A DNA stretch of 41,271 bases from Myxococcales bacterium (GTDB lineage: Bacteria > Myxococcota_A > Polyangia > Polyangiales > Ga0077539): assembly GCA_030652255.1 (NCBI GenBank), contig JAUSAZ010000176.1, positions 1 to 41,271 of the forward strand. The letters run 5' to 3'. Position numbers and translations under genes: made by a program. The notes under the pieces are model-generated. The model was given only the letters and a program-made list of their open reading frames with translations. It did not search any database and was not told the origin of the DNA. Positions 17,621 through 27,547 of this stretch are shown piece after piece (position 1 is the stretch's first letter; each line of letters starts with the position of its first letter).

Positions 17621-20600
17621 TCAAAGTCCGACGGGTGGCGTCGGGCTGCTCCTGTCCGTGGAGGTTCCGTCGCCGATCTTGCCACCGTTGCTGCCCCAGC
17701 AGAGCAGACTCCCTGGGGCCGTGACCGTACAGACGTGCAGGTCGCCCGCCGCGATCGAAGCCACCCCGGATGTGAGGGCTGGCGCGGAGGGCGTCGTGCG
17801 GTTGACCGTGCTGCCATCCCCCAAGACGCCGTAGGCCGCCCGGCCCCAGCAGTAGGCCGCACCGGCGCGTGTACTCACGCAGGTGAAGTCTTCTCCGCAC
17901 GCCACACCCGTCACGTCGGAGATACTCCCGAGCATGACCGTCACCGGCGTGAGCGCGTCGCGCGTCGTCCCGTCGCCGAGTTGACCTGCTGTGTTTTCGC
18001 CCCAGCAGACGACCGCGCCCGTGGCGCGGATCGCGCACGCGGAGGCGCTCACGAGAGCGATCTGGACCGCGTCGTTCAGCCCGGACACCGCGACCGGCGT
18101 CGTGGCGTAGAGCACCGTGCTGCCGTCCCCCAGCGCCCCGTTGCCGCCCGACCCCCAGCACACGACACCCCCACCCGCGCGGCGGGCGCAGACGTTCGAT
18201 CGTCCGACGGCGATCTGCACGGCGTCGGCCAGACCGCTCACGGGTACGGGCGTGGAGCTCGAAACGGTCGCGCCGTTGCCCAACAGCCCGCCGGAGCCGA
18301 CGCCCCAGCAGACCACGCTCCCACCCGAACGCCGCGCGCAGGCCGAGCTGTAGCCGACCGACACCTGCACCGCGTCGGTGATACCGACGACGGTCGTGGG
18401 GACCAGCCTTGTGGTCGTCGTCCCATCGCCGTTCATCCCATTGCTCCCCCAGCACATCACACCCCCGCCGGCGCGAACCGCACACGAGGTGTACTGCCCG
18501 ACGTCGATCTGGATCGCGTCCGTGAGACCGACGACAGCCACCGGGGTGAGGGAATAGGACACGCCACCATTGCCGAGCGCGCCGCCGCCCGAGCCGAAGC
18601 AGAGGACTCGTCCTGACTGTCGAAGCGCACAGGTGTGGGTCATGCTACCCGAGACCTGAGTGATCGGGTCCGTACCACAGGTGCCGACGGAGCACGCGAC
18701 TCCGACGCCACACCGACGTCCGCATGCGCCGCAGTTATTGGGGTCGCTTCGAAGGTCAAGTTCGCACCCGTTGGCGGCGTTGGCGTCGCAGTCACCGAAC
18801 CCCGAGTCGCAGGTCTGTCCGCAGGTGGCCGCGGTGCATGTCGGCGTCGCGTGCGGGTTCCAGGGGCAGTTGTTGTGGCACCTGCCGCAGTGGCGAATGT
18901 CGGTTTGGAAGTCCGCGCAGGCGCCGCTGCAGTCGACCTGCGTACCCGGGCACGACCCCGAGCAGGTGCCACCGAAGCAACGCGTGCCCACCGGACAGAC
19001 GTTGCCGCATGCCCCGCAGTTGCTCGCGGAGGTCTGCACGTCGAAGCATCCCGCCGAGCAGTAGGTCTGCCCTGTGGGGCAACGGCACGTGCCGCTGACG
19101 CACCCTGCCCCGGGGCCGCAGATCACGCCGCACCCTCCGCAGTTGTAGTTGTCAGAGTTGGTATTGACCTCGCAGCCATTGGTCGGACTACCATCGCAAC
19201 TGGCCGTTCCCGCGGGGCAGGCGGAGACGCCGCAGACACCCGCCTGACAGACGGCCGTCCCCGTGGGCGCCGTGCAGACCCGACCGCAGACCCCGCAGTT
19301 CGCGACCGTCGTGCGAAGGTCGGTCTCGCAGCCGTTCACGTCATTGGAATCACAGTTGCCGTAGCCCGCGTCGCAGCCGTTGCTGGACAGGAGGCAGCTC
19401 CCGCCGAAGCAGCTCGCCCCCGCCGCGTGTGGGTAGAGCGTCGTGCAGTCGGTTCGCGTCCCCTCGACGGCACAACCCGCCGACGTGGTGCACGCGACCC
19501 TCACGCGGTTGTCACACCACCCACCCGACGTGAGCCCCCGGTCGAAGCAGCCGTTGTACATGCAGATGCGACAGGCCACATCGGCCGCACAGTCCGGATC
19601 GCCGCAGTCAACCACCCCGTCGCAGTCGTCGTCGATACGGTTCGTGCAGGTCTCCGGCGAGGTGGTGGGGCGGACCGCGTCGCACGCGACCGAGCCGCCC
19701 GAGCAGACCCACGTGCCGGTACGAAGGCACGTCCCCGCGCCTATGCTGCAGGTCGTACCGATGCGCGAGTCGCCAGCGCACGCGCGGGGGCACGAGAGAT
19801 CCATCCCGTCGCAGTCCTCGTCGATGCCGTTCTCACAAATCTCCGTGCCCCGAGGACCCGACGTGGCCGAGCATCGTCTCGCCCCGTCGGTGCACACGTA
19901 GGTGCCTGAACGTCGGCACGCCCCGATCCCCTCGGCGCACGCGCCGCCGATCGTCGCGTCGCCCGCGCAGGACGCGGCGACGGAGAAGGTCCCGTCGCTG
20001 TAGTCCTCAACAGCGCCCGCGCCGGTCGCGCTGACCCTCAGGCGATAGCTGTGCCCCGCGTGGCGCGCGAGCGGGGTGAAGGAGAGCGTTCCTCCAGTAC
20101 TGCCGTTGGCCTCGGCCGCCCCCAGCACGTCCGCCTGAGCGGCGCCCTCGAAGAGCTCAACGCGGACCATCGGGATCGATCCTGCTGAGTTCCACCGGAA
20201 CGTCGTCGGCGTGCCCACCACGAAGCTCTCGCCGCCGTTCGGTGAGGTCACGCGAATGGACCGGGCGATAGGGCACGGCACGTCGCAGGTTCCGCCGCAT
20301 CCGTTTGACTCGCCTCCGCACCGACCGGCACAAGAGGCCGCGCAGCCGCGACAGTTGCCCGCGCCGGTGCAGCCGCCGGCGCACGGCGCGACCGTGGAGG
20401 GGTACCAGCAGGCGCCGCCAGCGCGACATTGGCCGATCGCAGAGTAGCGCCGGACCTGCGTCGGAGTGGCGCACTCATCGGCGCGGGGGGCGTTGCAGGT
20501 GACACCCGCACAAGGGTCCGCGAGGCAGCCTCGCGCGTCGTCGCAACCGCCGGAGCAGGTTTCGTCGCGGTAGAGGTACTCGCAGCTCGCCGATCGGCAG

Positions 20601-22015
20601 GTTCCAACGCGGCTGTAGCGACGGAAGTTTCCGCCCACGCAACGATCCGCGGGGGGGCTGCTGCATCGCGCACCGCAAGCCCCGCAGTTGTCGCTATTCG
20701 AGCCAGCGTCGACGCACCGCCCTCCACAGCGGAGCGGGATCGCATACCCGGCGGTCGGGGATCCCGCCGCGCCGGGACACGGGACAGGCTCCGCCAGAGC
20801 TGATGCCGCCTCGCATCCCTCGCGTTCAGCGACACCAACATTGGCGCCCCGGCAGGCCTCGCACGACACTGCGTCGTCGGTGTCTTCGAACCGAAGTTGT
20901 CTGTCGGACGGTCCGTTCCCGGTCGCCCACGCCACGCATACGGCGGCGCCGATCACCGGCGGATAGTGCGCGAGACATCCCAGGTGACAGGCCTGTTGGC
21001 ACGCGCCCAGCCCGAAGAACGAGACCGCGTTTAAGAGCTCAAGTCGCCCCGAGAAACAGCCCAGGCGCACGTCGCAATCCGAAAGGCAGGCGTCATGTTC
21101 GCGACAGCCCTCGTGCGAGATACAGGCGCGAATGGTGGTGCGTTGAATCATCCCGGTCCGCCTTCCGGAGGAATCCTGGAGGCAACGCCAGGAGTGCGTC
21201 GTGTCGCAGGCTTCCGCCGCGCAGGAGGGCCCACAGGCTCCGGGGCACTCACCCGAGCCGTAACAGGACGGGGACCGCGCCTGGTGGTTCAGCTCGATCG
21301 GTCGATCGACGGAGCCGACCGCGTCCAACGTAAAATAGCCGAAGACACTGGGGATGACATTGTCGGTGTCGAAGCTCAGCCCGCGCGGGGTCGGCCTGCG
21401 AGCGTCAGTCCCCGACGTCGAGGGGAAGTATCGGCACGAAGACAGGCGTTCGAAACGTCCCGGCGGGGGGAACGAGGGGACGTACTTCAACACCATCTGA
21501 AACGGCAGGACCAGCGCCGCTCGGTGGCGGTCCGTTTGGTCCGCGCCGTCCAAGCACCCGAGTTCGAGCGGCACGAGACCCAACGCAGCGCCCAGGTCCG
21601 AGCGCGCCAGCTCGGTCAGCGACCGCGTCTCCCCCGCGTCGATCGCTCCCCGCCCGAGGAAACGACGCCCCTGCCACACGACTTCCCCGTCATCGTACGA
21701 GCGCACGACGCTCCGGACCTCAGCCCCACCCTCTATCCAATAGCGGGCCGTAACCGCCCCGGACGTTGGATCGCGCTGGGCGCTGAACTGTACGGTGCGC
21801 CCGCTGCCGTCAAAGCGCCCAGACAGACCGCGTTGTGGGTCCGCGTGGTCGAGGCGAAGTTCGCCCGAAGCAAGCAACAACCCACCGTCGAAACTCGAGA
21901 GCCCACCGTCGCCAGCGTTCCCTGTTCCCTGTCCACCGCCGCTACAACTGAACAGGCAGGCGACGAGGCAACAAAGCCACCACGCCCACAGTTGGCGAGA
22001 GTCGTTGGTCAGCAT
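17621..22015 (-). CDS. Giant Cys-rich surface lipoprotein with Stig1/MopE-like repeats and RCC1 propeller
   Basis: The protein has 1464 aa. Its signal sequence ends in LFSC (Cys24 predicted lipidated). Residues about 30-250 are unassigned. Residues 252-320 are Cys-rich and include CREHDAC (304-310), like the catalytic His-Asp motif of secreted phospholipase A2. Cys-rich Stig1-like NCGACG repeats occur at about 443, 999 and 1094, with variants at about 907, 959 and 1043. A Kre9-like beta domain (about 586-680) opens with TSPNGGESF. MopE-like motifs ENGIDEDCDG and NRIDDDCDG lie near 730 and 792. Seven RCC1 repeats (about 1120-1464), each ending near CWG or CFG, should form a beta-propeller. GGAGGAG lies 6 nt before ATG 22015. 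The start overlaps the stop of the trypsin-like gene by 7 nt, so they are co-translated. Function is unknown; surface adhesion or scaffolding is likely. Confidence 0.9.
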   Translation of the reverse strand: MLTNDSRQLWAWWLCCLVACLFSCSGGGQGTGNAGDGGLSSFDGGLLLASGELRLDHADPQRGLSGRFDGSGRTVQFSAQRDPTSGAVTARYWIEGGAEVRSVVRSYDDGEVVWQGRRFLGRGAIDAGETRSLTELARSDLGAALGLVPLELGCLDGADQTDRHRAALVLPFQMVLKYVPSFPPPGRFERLSSCRYFPSTSGTDARRPTPRGLSFDTDNVIPSVFGYFTLDAVGSVDRPIELNHQARSPSCYGSGECPGACGPSCAAEACDTTHSWRCLQDSSGRRTGMIQRTTIRACISHEGCREHDACLSDCDVRLGCFSGRLELLNAVSFFGLGACQQACHLGCLAHYPPVIGAAVCVAWATGNGPSDRQLRFEDTDDAVSCEACRGANVGVAEREGCEAASALAEPVPCPGAAGSPTAGYAIPLRCGGRCVDAGSNSDNCGACGARCSSPPADRCVGGNFRRYSRVGTCRSASCEYLYRDETCSGGCDDARGCLADPCAGVTCNAPRADECATPTQVRRYSAIGQCRAGGACWYPSTVAPCAGGCTGAGNCRGCAASCAGRCGGESNGCGGTCDVPCPIARSIRVTSPNGGESFVVGTPTTFRWNSAGSIPMVRVELFEGAAQADVLGAAEANGSTGGTLSFTPLARHAGHSYRLRVSATGAGAVEDYSDGTFSVAASCAGDATIGGACAEGIGACRRSGTYVCTDGARRCSATSGPRGTEICENGIDEDCDGMDLSCPRACAGDSRIGTTCSIGAGTCLRTGTWVCSGGSVACDAVRPTTSPETCTNRIDDDCDGVVDCGDPDCAADVACRICMYNGCFDRGLTSGGWCDNRVRVACTTSAGCAVEGTRTDCTTLYPHAAGASCFGGSCLLSSNGCDAGYGNCDSNDVNGCETDLRTTVANCGVCGRVCTAPTGTAVCQAGVCGVSACPAGTASCDGSPTNGCEVNTNSDNYNCGGCGVICGPGAGCVSGTCRCPTGQTYCSAGCFDVQTSASNCGACGNVCPVGTRCFGGTCSGSCPGTQVDCSGACADFQTDIRHCGRCHNNCPWNPHATPTCTAATCGQTCDSGFGDCDANAANGCELDLRSDPNNCGACGRRCGVGVACSVGTCGTDPITQVSGSMTHTCALRQSGRVLCFGSGGGALGNGGVSYSLTPVAVVGLTDAIQIDVGQYTSCAVRAGGGVMCWGSNGMNGDGTTTTRLVPTTVVGITDAVQVSVGYSSACARRSGGSVVCWGVGSGGLLGNGATVSSSTPVPVSGLADAVQIAVGRSNVCARRAGGGVVCWGSGGNGALGDGSTVLYATTPVAVSGLNDAVQIALVSASACAIRATGAVVCWGENTAGQLGDGTTRDALTPVTVMLGSISDVTGVACGEDFTCVSTRAGAAYCWGRAAYGVLGDGSTVNRTTPSAPALTSGVASIAAGDLHVCTVTAPGSLLCWGSNGGKIGDGTSTDRSSPTPPVGL

Positions 22016-22908
22016 GATCTTCTCCTCCGGGACACCAGCAACGCAGCCAATGCGGTGGCCCTCAGCCAGCCGACAGGGTCGACACCGCCATGTCGACCGG
22101 GGTAGGGAGGCACGCGGCAGGACGCGGGTTCGGGTTGGTGCACAGCCACTCCCTCAAGTTGATCGTCGAGGAACGCTGAGACGGCGTCAAGGCGAATGCC
22201 GGTCGCGTAGGTCCGGCACTCGCGGTCGCCCCGCGCAACGATGGCGAGGAGCCGTTCGCCAACAGGCAGACGCAGGGTGATCGCGCCCCCCGAGTCCCCG
22301 ACGCACGGTAGCGAGGGAGCGGGCGCTACGGTGATGGTGGCCTCGTCGAGCGCGATGACGCGGCTGGTGCCCTCGCGGCGAACGTGGGGGTCGTCGCCGA
22401 GCGCGCTCGCGTGCCCAAACCCGATGACGCGCACCTCCTGGCCAATCGCGACGCCGCCCTCCACAGCGCCGTCATACCCCGTCGGGGCAATGGCCCCACC
22501 AACCTCGCCGGAGAGTTCGAGCACTGCGAGGTCGACGCCCCCCACCACGAGGTTGCGCGCCGGGTGATCCACAACGTGAGCGATGCCGACCCTGACCGCC
22601 GACGTCGGGGTGCTCACAATCACCGTGTGCGGGGAGGGCGTTTCGTCCAGACAGTGAGCCGCGGTCAAGACCGCGGTCGCGGAGAGACGGATCCCGGAAC
22701 ACGAGATGTGACCGGTCCCGTCCTCCAGACCGACCACCCACGCGTCAGACGCGCTCGCACCGCGCGTGATCGCCTGCGCACTGCTTGACAGCTCGTTCGC
22801 ATTTGCGATGCACCCTGCGCCAACAACGAGCCAGGCGAGCATGGCGCCGCGCACAAAGGCGCCCGTCAAGGTTCGCCAGATCGGGTGCGCGGTCGTCGAG
22901 TTCCCCAC
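22009..22908 (-). CDS. Trypsin-like serine protease lipoprotein with MYXO-CTERM-like tail
   Basis: The protein is 299 aa and S1-family. The triad is His85 in LTAAHC, Asp126 in VDLAVL and Ser206 in VGDSGG. The N-terminus has a hydrophobic segment ending in VVGAGC (Cys33, lipobox). The C-terminus has a short hydrophobic helix followed by four Arg (WLRATALAALLVSRRRRSC), resembling the cell-surface sorting tails of myxobacteria, so the protein may have two anchors. GTG 22908 is used; GTG 22853 or ATG 22842 would give a shorter signal. It overlaps the giant Cys-rich lipoprotein gene, which may be its partner or substrate. Confidence 0.9.
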   Translation of the reverse strand: MGNSTTAHPIWRTLTGAFVRGAMLAWLVVGAGCIANANELSSSAQAITRGASASDAWVVGLEDGTGHISCSGIRLSATAVLTAAHCLDETPSPHTVIVSTPTSAVRVGIAHVVDHPARNLVVGGVDLAVLELSGEVGGAIAPTGYDGAVEGGVAIGQEVRVIGFGHASALGDDPHVRREGTSRVIALDEATITVAPAPSLPCVGDSGGAITLRLPVGERLLAIVARGDRECRTYATGIRLDAVSAFLDDQLEGVAVHQPEPASCRVPPYPGRHGGVDPVGWLRATALAALLVSRRRRSC

Positions 22909-23137
22909 CCCGCGGGGATATCACTGCTGAGCGACAACTACATCGGCTCTTCGTCACTCTTGCTGATGCGGGGGCACCACCGCGGGCCCGCCGCAGTCGC
23001 GGGCGCCCGACGACGCCGCGTCGATGGTGCGTTCCGGTCGATCGCCAGCGCGGCAGGCTCGAGGACGGGTGTCTCGCAGCCATTCGAGCACCGTCCGCCG
23101 GCGCCCTCGTTTGTTCTGGGCGCGCTCAGCACGACTG

Positions 23138-24733
23138 CTATGCCGCGCCGAGCAGTCGCTGCCGGAGGAGATGAAGGTTCGCGCGGCCGTACCCCTGGCG
23201 TTTGAGGAGCTTCACCTTGGTCACCTGTCCTTCGGTCTGACCGTTGCTCCACGGCGACGTCAGCGCCGCGTGTACGGCCTCGAAGTCTCGTCGCAAGCCG
23301 ATCGCGATGTCGCGAAACGACGCCATCGCGCTCGCCTCGGCGTCCTCCAGGCACGGGACCAGCTGCGCTGGGTCGCGCGTCTCGAACAGGCTCATGAACG
23401 ACCGCGTCAATCGCTGGCCTCCGCGGACGGTAGGACACGTCTCGACGAGGCGAGCGACGAACGCCCGCTGCTGCGGCTCCAGCTCTGTCTCCGGCAGCGT
23501 GAGCCACCACTGCACCTGGGCTGGGACGAGGGTCGCGGCGGCAGTGAACGCGCCGACGAGGTGGTGTCCGTCGCCGCACTCGAGGTCGTTCGCCAGCCGC
23601 TCACATACTCCCGCAGCGCCCGCTTGGATCCGCGGAATCCCTGCGCGTTCAGCTCCTCCCAGAGTACCCGCGCGTTGGTGCAGCCCTCCGCCCACCGCGA
23701 CCGGAGGTGTCCCGCCCATCGCGACAGCGAGGGGCTCGGGCCTCGACGCCCCGCCCGCATGGGGAACCGCTCCGCCCGCAGGTACTTGCGCACCGTGATG
23801 CGCGAGAGGCCCAGGCGCTTCGTCACCGCCCGGATCGAGAGCCCCGTGGCGTGGAGGGCGCGGACCTGATCGAAGACCACCTCGCGCGCCGTCCGTGGTC
23901 CTTCCACGGTGACTCTGCCGACGACGTCTCGACCGCCGACGGCGGGCTGGTCGCCGGGCCGCCGAGGAGCACCGTCGGATCCGCGGCGTCCGCCGCGGCG
24001 TCCGCCGCGACCAGCACGGGCTCTGCCGTCGTCGCCTCCGCAGACTCGGGCTCGTCGAGCGAGACCGCGTCGTCGATCGCCCGGCGGTGCTGGTGGAGCA
24101 CGCGTTCGAGCACCTCGCCGACATTCTTGAGGAGGTGCCAGCGGTCTGCGCCCTGCTGCGCGTCGGGGGCGCCGGTGCGGGCTCCCATCGCCTAGGCACC
24201 GGCTCGGTCGCGGGAGATGATCTCGACGCCGGGGTGGGCCTGGAGCCAGGTCGATAGCGTCTCCGAGGTCCGATCGTCGAGCAGATCGACCGGGACCCGT
24301 CGCTCGAGATCTACGAGGATCGTCCCGTAGGTGTGGCCGCGCCGTCGGGCCCAGTCGTCCACGCCGAGAACTCGCGGCGTCGGAGCGGCCGGCACGACCG
24401 CCCGATGCACCAACCGGAGCAACGTCGTCGGGCTGGCCGGGAGCCCGAGCGCGGGCAGCAGGCGCGCGCCCACCTCGCCGCCGGTGAGCATCCCGATGCG
24501 GCTGAGCACCGTCGTGAGACGGGTCGTGCGCGGGCGTACGGGGCCGCGAAGGGCGCGAGGCGCTCGGTGAAGATCCGGCGAGCACAGCCGTGCGTCGCGC
24601 AGCGGAGGCGGCGGACCTCGACACGCGCGCGCACCGGCACGCTCGGGGTGCGAACCTGGCGAGCGCCGCAGTACTCTTGGAACCGACTCAAGCGCGAGAG
24701 CTTGCGCGAGGCACTTTTCGTCTGGGTGCCCAC
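23138..24733 (-). pseudogene. Decayed ISL3-family transposase
   Basis: Pieces of one ISL3 transposase can be read in three frames. The N-terminal zinc-finger remnant (VEVRRLRCATHGCARRIFTERL) lies near 24560-24630. The next frame carries the first catalytic Asp block (VLGVDDWARRRGHTYGTILVDL) and ends IISRDRAGA followed by an amber TAG at 24192-24194, where the family has RDRAGAYA. The same frame resumes with QQGADRWHLLKNV to about 23823, then shifts to a block with SRITVRKYLR, then shifts again before SPWSNGQTEGQVTKVKLLKRQGYGRANLHLLRQRLL, the third catalytic (Glu) block. At least three frameshifts and one stop codon make it inactive. I could not define terminal inverted repeats or a target duplication. 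It marks the left edge of the 25-40 kb island and may be a trace of how the island arrived. Confidence 0.88.
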
Positions 24734-24932
24734 CCGGCGACTTCGCGAGAAAGTCTGCGACGCCGTCGTCGCCGCCGCTCAGATTGCTGCATGAACCAGA
24801 GGTCTGCGGCGTGTTCGCACCGTCGCTCACCCACCACCGAAAGTGCGAAACCCGAACCAAGGGCCAAGACAACGAGCGCGGGTCTGGACGGGCTTCCGAG
24901 CCGGTCTATTGGTGGATCCACTGCGGGCTCAG

Positions 24933-24962
24933 TTGCTGACGAATGCAGTCGGCGGGTAGAGT
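24933..24962 (+). promoter_or_regulatory. candidate promoter of the EAD/trypsin operon
   Basis: TTGCTG (24933-24938) is separated by 18 nt from TAGAGT (24957-24962), about 65 nt before ATG 25028. It lies just downstream of the decayed ISL3 element. Confidence 0.4.
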
Positions 24963-25027
24963 CCCCTGCTGTGGCGTTGGGACCGGACGACTCGCCTCAA
25001 CGACACCACGAGCCGGGAGGTCGCTGG

Positions 25028-26461
25028 ATGAGGAGCCCGAGTCCGTTCGCGCGCGAGTTGCTGCTCAACCTTGTCCTGACCTCGGGCGTCTCCCCGACCG
25101 CGCTGGTCCCCCTCCTCGGGCAGATCGGTCACGCCCCCTTCGCGTTCACCCTCAACCTCGTCGGCCCACCGATGCAGGTCTGGTTCGAGGCGATTCAGTC
25201 GATCTCCGCGGCGGGCCTGCTGACCGCTGCCTTCCTCGACGCCCTCGCGCAGCTACCCCCTCTCGTCGCTCACTCCGACGTCCTCGATCGGGTGCGCGTC
25301 GCGATGGAGATGCTCCCGTGCCCGAGCGCAGTGCTCGCGCCCGACGAGTTGAGGGAAGCCAAGTCTGCGGCTCGCGCGGCGAAGCTCCACGATGGCCTCG
25401 GCTTCGCGTTGCTCGGCGCCGAGAAGCCGCACGAGGTCGGTCGCCGCGCGTCGACGAGCCTCGACAAGCGCGAGCAGCTCGAAGCGTGGTTCGACGCGGC
25501 CAACCGACAGGAGGTCGACGAAGGCGACCCCGTGTGGATGGAAGCGCTGCTCGAGCGGGCCATCGCGCGCGGCGAACCCTCCGGGCGCCCGCGCCTCCAG
25601 TCGGTGCTCGATCGGCTGCGAGCGCGCGTCGTCGCGGAGGACGACGTGCGAGCGAAGGTCAGCGGGCTGGAGCAGCTCGTCACGACCTACGGCATCGCCC
25701 TCGACGCGGGCGAGTTCTCCGATCGTATGGTCGCCTCGCTCGCGCGCATCTGCCTCGTGCGCGTCGACGGGCAGGACACGGGAACAGGCTTCCTGGTGGG
25801 GCCTGACCTCGTACTCACCGCTCACCACGTGCTCGGCGGGGTCATCGCCCGCAACGTCGCGGCCGCCGACGTGCGCTTCGTCTTCGACTACCGAACGAGC
25901 GCGGGCCGCGCGGGGCACGGGCCCTCGGTCGGCCTCCTCACCGCCGGCGCGAGCGCGGCCTTGCCGACGCCGTGGTTCATCGACGCGAGCGAGCCTACCG
26001 CGGAGGAGCAGCGGGTTGGCGGCGCGCCCTCGGTCGCTGACCCGGCGAACCCCACGCACCTCGACTTTGCTCTCGTGCGCCTCGAGGCCGCGATCGGCGC
26101 GGCGCCGGGTCCCTCCGGGACTGCGCGCGGCTGCTTCGTGCTCAGCCCGAAGGGCCCGCCGTTCAGCTTCCCGAGGGGCGCCGCGCTGCTCATCGTGGGG
26201 CACCCGCTGAAACCCGATACCGACCCGCCGACGTGCTCGCCGCAGGTGTTCGCCATCGAGCCCGACTCGGTGCTCGAGGTCGGCGCCGCGCGCGTCCGCT
26301 ACCGCACCAACACCCTCCGCGGCTCGTCGGGCTCGCCCGTGCTCTCGGCCCAGTGGGACCTCGTGGCCCTGCACCACTACGGGCGTACGCGGGCGTACAA
26401 CCAGGGCATCCCCACGGCCCTCATCGCTGCCCGCCCGGCGGTCGCCGCCGCCCTCCCATAG
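25028..26461 (+). CDS. EAD-like helical domain fused to V8/trypsin-fold serine peptidase
   Basis: The protein has 477 aa. Residues about 8-80 form a hydrophobic helical module (FARELLLNLVLTSGVSPTALVPLLGQ) like the effector-associated domains (EADs), which join effectors to NTPase sensors in bacterial conflict systems. Residues 100-225 are helical linker. Residues 236-470 are a trypsin-fold peptidase with His267 (LTAHHVL), Asp346 (HLDFALV) and Ser434 (GSSGSPV). The GxSGSP form is typical of V8/glutamyl-endopeptidase-like members. There is no signal peptide, so it should act in the cytosol. ATG 25028 has GGGAGG 7 nt upstream; a longer open frame into the ISL3 remnant was rejected. The next gene, an EAD-like ATPase, starts 6 nt downstream. 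I infer recruitment by the EAD and activation by the STAND-like protein two genes on. Confidence 0.82.
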   Translation: MRSPSPFARELLLNLVLTSGVSPTALVPLLGQIGHAPFAFTLNLVGPPMQVWFEAIQSISAAGLLTAAFLDALAQLPPLVAHSDVLDRVRVAMEMLPCPSAVLAPDELREAKSAARAAKLHDGLGFALLGAEKPHEVGRRASTSLDKREQLEAWFDAANRQEVDEGDPVWMEALLERAIARGEPSGRPRLQSVLDRLRARVVAEDDVRAKVSGLEQLVTTYGIALDAGEFSDRMVASLARICLVRVDGQDTGTGFLVGPDLVLTAHHVLGGVIARNVAAADVRFVFDYRTSAGRAGHGPSVGLLTAGASAALPTPWFIDASEPTAEEQRVGGAPSVADPANPTHLDFALVRLEAAIGAAPGPSGTARGCFVLSPKGPPFSFPRGAALLIVGHPLKPDTDPPTCSPQVFAIEPDSVLEVGAARVRYRTNTLRGSSGSPVLSAQWDLVALHHYGRTRAYNQGIPTALIAARPAVAAALP

Positions 26462-26467
26462 CCCGTC

Positions 26468-27547
26468 GTGCCGCCGCCCGTCGCCGCCCTCGTCGCCTTC
26501 GCCAAAGCCGTCTCCGCGGTCGTCCAGGAGGCGCTGCTCAACCAGGCCTGCGCGAGCATCGGCCGCGACTTCCAGGCGATCGTCCGTACCGATGTCGCGC
26601 ACGTCGAGCGCGTAAGACTCCTCGTGAACCTCGCCTTCGCCGAGGGCTGGCTCGACGGCCTCATCGTGGCGCTGCGCATCGCGCTGCCCGCGAGCGGTGA
26701 TTTGAACGCCGCCCGCGAGGCGCTCGAAGCCGCGACGGGTGACGTCCGCGACGGGTGGTTTCGCGCGCTCTCCGAACCGGCCCGGAGCCCGGTGGTACCC
26801 GAGGGCGGCATGGCCGATCGGGCCCAGCTCCGCGCGTACCTGGCCGAGATGACCAGCCCGACCGGACGGCCCCGGCGGCTGCTGCTGATGTCGGGTCCCC
26901 CGGAGTGCGGGAAGACCTTCGCGCGACAGCTCATCGAGCTCGTCACCCAACGCGCTCAGGTGGGGCTCGCCTACATCGACACGCGCTTCTGGGACGACGG
27001 CGATGACCCCGGCGCTGGCGCCACGCATGAGAAGGTCGCCGCGGCCATCGCGAGCGGGCTCAACCTCCCCGCGCTCGCGACCAACGGCCACACCACGATC
27101 GACCGCTCGGTCGAAGACCTGGCCCGCGATCTCGCCGACCGGCTGCGCGCGTCGGGCCGCTCGGCCTGGATCTTCATCGACCACCTCGACACCTCGGCGG
27201 CGACTCCGTCGGTGAAGAAGCTCATCCAGAAGCTCGCCTTCCTCGCGGCGAAGGAGAACTACCCCCTCTGGCTCGTCGTCGGCGGGCGTGACCTGAAGCC
27301 CGACGTGTTCGGCGCGGCGGCCGTCGACCGCGTGCGCCACGAGCAGGTCGCCCCGGTGCAGGACGACGAGCTCGAGCGGTTCTTCGTCGACCTCTCGATC
27401 CACCTCCAAGGCGTGCCGCTCGACCCCGCCGACGCGCAGCGCGCGAGGGAGCGCGTGCGCGAGCGCACCGCGGGCGACCCGCTCGAGCTCGCCGCGGCGC
27501 TCTGGGCCGAGGCCACCGCCCTCTTCAAGCCCGCGGAGCCCGCGTGA
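26468..27547 (+). CDS. EAD-like P-loop ATPase
   Basis: The protein has 359 aa. The N-terminal ~85 residues are a helical module (FAKAVSAVVQEALLNQACAS...VRLLVNLAFAEGWLDGLIVAL) resembling an effector-associated domain. An NTPase core follows, with Walker A SGPPECGKT (142-150), Walker B WIFIDHLD (234-241) and a sensor-like WLVVGGRD. It is small and lacks large repeat domains, so it may be an adaptor-type AAA/STAND ATPase. GTG 26468 starts 6 nt after the peptidase gene, and its stop overlaps the next start in a GTGA (4 nt). The tight spacing indicates one operon and a likely complex with both neighbours. Confidence 0.75.
   Translation: MPPPVAALVAFAKAVSAVVQEALLNQACASIGRDFQAIVRTDVAHVERVRLLVNLAFAEGWLDGLIVALRIALPASGDLNAAREALEAATGDVRDGWFRALSEPARSPVVPEGGMADRAQLRAYLAEMTSPTGRPRRLLLMSGPPECGKTFARQLIELVTQRAQVGLAYIDTRFWDDGDDPGAGATHEKVAAAIASGLNLPALATNGHTTIDRSVEDLARDLADRLRASGRSAWIFIDHLDTSAATPSVKKLIQKLAFLAAKENYPLWLVVGGRDLKPDVFGAAAVDRVRHEQVAPVQDDELERFFVDLSIHLQGVPLDPADAQRARERVRERTAGDPLELAAALWAEATALFKPAEPA

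Noticed and set aside
24590..25027. N-terminal extension of the EAD-trypsin protein into the ISL3 remnant
   Set aside because: The extra 146 residues overlap transposase remains on the other strand and show no domain; ATG 25028 has a strong ribosome site.
25660..25690. SGLEQL in the EAD-trypsin peptidase (residues 212-217) as a cleavage motif
   Set aside because: Position +1 is Gln instead of Ser/Ala. It sits in the linker just before the peptidase domain, so it is worth remembering but was not counted.
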